Origin: Actinomycetes bacterium
GTDB lineage: Bacteria > Actinomycetota > Acidimicrobiia > Acidimicrobiales > Acidimicrobiaceae
Assembly (NCBI GenBank): GCA_021785315.1
Contig: JAJYFX010000119.1
Location: 1-6,204 of the forward strand
DNA: 6,204 nucleotides
Direction of reading: 5' to 3'
Position 1 is the stretch's first letter. Every line of letters begins with the position of its first letter. Both the position numbers and the translations under genes were made by a program. This document shows positions 5,640 to 6,204 of the stretch, piece after piece. Below the pieces are notes generated by a model. It was not told the DNA's origin. It saw only the letters and a program-made list of their open reading frames with translations, and did not search any database.

Positions 5640-6204
5640 TATTTCGTTCCCTCCAATGCGAGGTTTGCAGCCCGCTTGAGCGCTCTGATCGCCTGAGCAG
5701 GATTGGGCTGGCCAAAAACTGCGGAACCAGCAACAAATACTTCGGCGCCGGCAATGCTCGATGCTCGGATAGTCTCGAGCGAAATACCGCCGTCTATCTG
5801 CAATATGGTACCTAATCCGCTCTCCGTTATCAGATTCTGTGCCCGCCGAAGTGATTCCAGAACATCTGGAATAAAGCTTTGGCCGGCAAAACCGGGAAAG
5901 ACGCTCATGACCAACAGAAGATCCAGACTCGTTATGTAGGGAGAATAGTCATCGAAATTAGCATCGGGGTTGACCGCCATGCCCGCCTTCATACCAAGAT
6001 CATGGGCCATCTCGATGAGTTCGAGAGTTCGCCCAACCTCGAAATGAAAGGAGACGGAATCTGCACCCGCCTTCGCAAAAGCAGCCAAATAATCCCAGGG
6101 ATCAGTCATCATCAAGTGGCAATCCAGGTAGCACTTGGTGTGGCGGCGAATAGATGCAACGACCGGGGCGCCGATCGTCAAATTAGGAACGAAGTGGCCA
6201 TCCA
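5639..6204 (-). CDS. rpe: Ribulose-phosphate 3-epimerase (5' end cut off)
   Basis: Rpe interconverts ribulose 5-phosphate and xylulose 5-phosphate in the pentose phosphate pathway; it is a cytosolic TIM barrel with a bound metal. The visible 187 residues continue to the right edge, where the frame reads (M)DGHFVPNLTIGAPVV, so about 30 N-terminal residues are missing from the usual 220 or so. Seen in order: DGHFVPN (metal-binding Asp and His region), CHLMMTDPWDY with the next metal His, FAKAGADSVSFHFE, GMAVNPDA, LLLVMSVFPGFAGQSFIP (phosphate and loop 6 region) and LQIDGGISLETI with the catalytic Asp, then AGAEVFVAGSAVFG, the C-terminal phosphate-binding strand. SVFPGFAGQ replaces the common SVNPGFGGQ or TVEPGFGGQ. 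The TTG at 6181 is an internal Leu codon, not a start. Its TAG stop overlaps the mog start. Likely first or early gene of the visible operon; it controls the pool of the RibB substrate. Confidence 0.96.
   Translation of the reverse strand, partial: DGHFVPNLTIGAPVVASIRRHTKCYLDCHLMMTDPWDYLAAFAKAGADSVSFHFEVGRTLELIEMAHDLGMKAGMAVNPDANFDDYSPYITSLDLLLVMSVFPGFAGQSFIPDVLESLRRAQNLITESGLGTILQIDGGISLETIRASSIAGAEVFVAGSAVFGQPNPAQAIRALKRAANLALEGTK
5649..5654 (-). promoter_or_regulatory. Ribosome binding site that sets the mog GTG start
   Basis: GGAGGG on the minus strand lies inside the last codons of rpe, nine bases before the GTG at 5639. It supports GTG as the true start, in the TAGTG stop/start overlap, rather than a later codon that would remove the first strand of the fold. 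Confidence 0.75.

Noticed and set aside
575..5641. TAG reassigned to an amino acid
   Set aside because: Every TAG sits at the normal end of its family and is followed closely by the next start; none interrupts a conserved domain.
6179..6181. Start of rpe at 6181
   Set aside because: The codon is TTG read as an internal Leu; the frame continues upstream as DGHFVPN, a conserved Rpe segment, to the right edge.

Overview
The window carries one long leftward (minus-strand) gene run that fills almost all of it from the right edge to about position 575, plus one small rightward gene at 225-578 that meets it tail to tail. In transcription order the run is rpe (cut by the right edge), a MogA/MoaB-type molybdopterin gene, ribD, ribE, ribBA, ribH, hisG and a small cold-shock-domain gene. 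Junctions are tight: 1-base overlap, 8-base overlap, 41 bp, 5 bp, 45 bp, 35 bp and 0 bp. This suggests a single transcript whose promoter, and any FMN riboswitch, lies beyond the right edge.

The rpe-ribD-ribE-ribBA-ribH-hisG order is an actinobacterial arrangement. The HisG sequence (start MLRLVLPKGSLEK, then GITGRDWIEETG and the end TDILEIPLSKIVP) and the small cold-shock protein resemble, from memory, those of Acidimicrobiia. Base composition looks balanced rather than strongly GC-rich, so my best guess is a moderate-GC member of Acidimicrobiia or a close relative. This is inference from remembered family sequences, not from a search. Seven of the nine visible stop codons are TAG, which is unusual.

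Function: RibBA starts both branches of riboflavin synthesis (GTP cyclohydrolase II and DHBP synthase), RibD does the deamination and reduction, RibH makes 6,7-dimethyl-8-ribityllumazine and RibE makes riboflavin. All the dedicated enzymes except the phosphatase step are therefore present in one stretch. Rpe acts on ribulose 5-phosphate, which RibB consumes; HisG uses PRPP, which also comes from the pentose phosphate pool; the Mog-type protein belongs to molybdenum cofactor synthesis, which like riboflavin starts from GTP. The operon thus groups consumers of ribulose-5-P, PRPP and GTP.

Left part: positions 1-224 contain no convincing gene. They hold candidate promoter elements on both strands and a short pair of overlapping inverted repeats. 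The rightward gene (225-578) looks like the small DUF1844-type protein of actinobacteria, often seen near infC. Its stop codon overlaps the stop of the cold-shock gene within a single CTAG, leaving no room for a terminator between them.

I see no mobile element, CRISPR array, tRNA or rRNA, toxin-antitoxin pair or defence system. This is mainly an ordinary housekeeping region; the points worth a second look are the Mog gene inside the riboflavin operon, the HisG/cold-shock in-frame junction, the TAG stop bias and the terminator-free convergent end.
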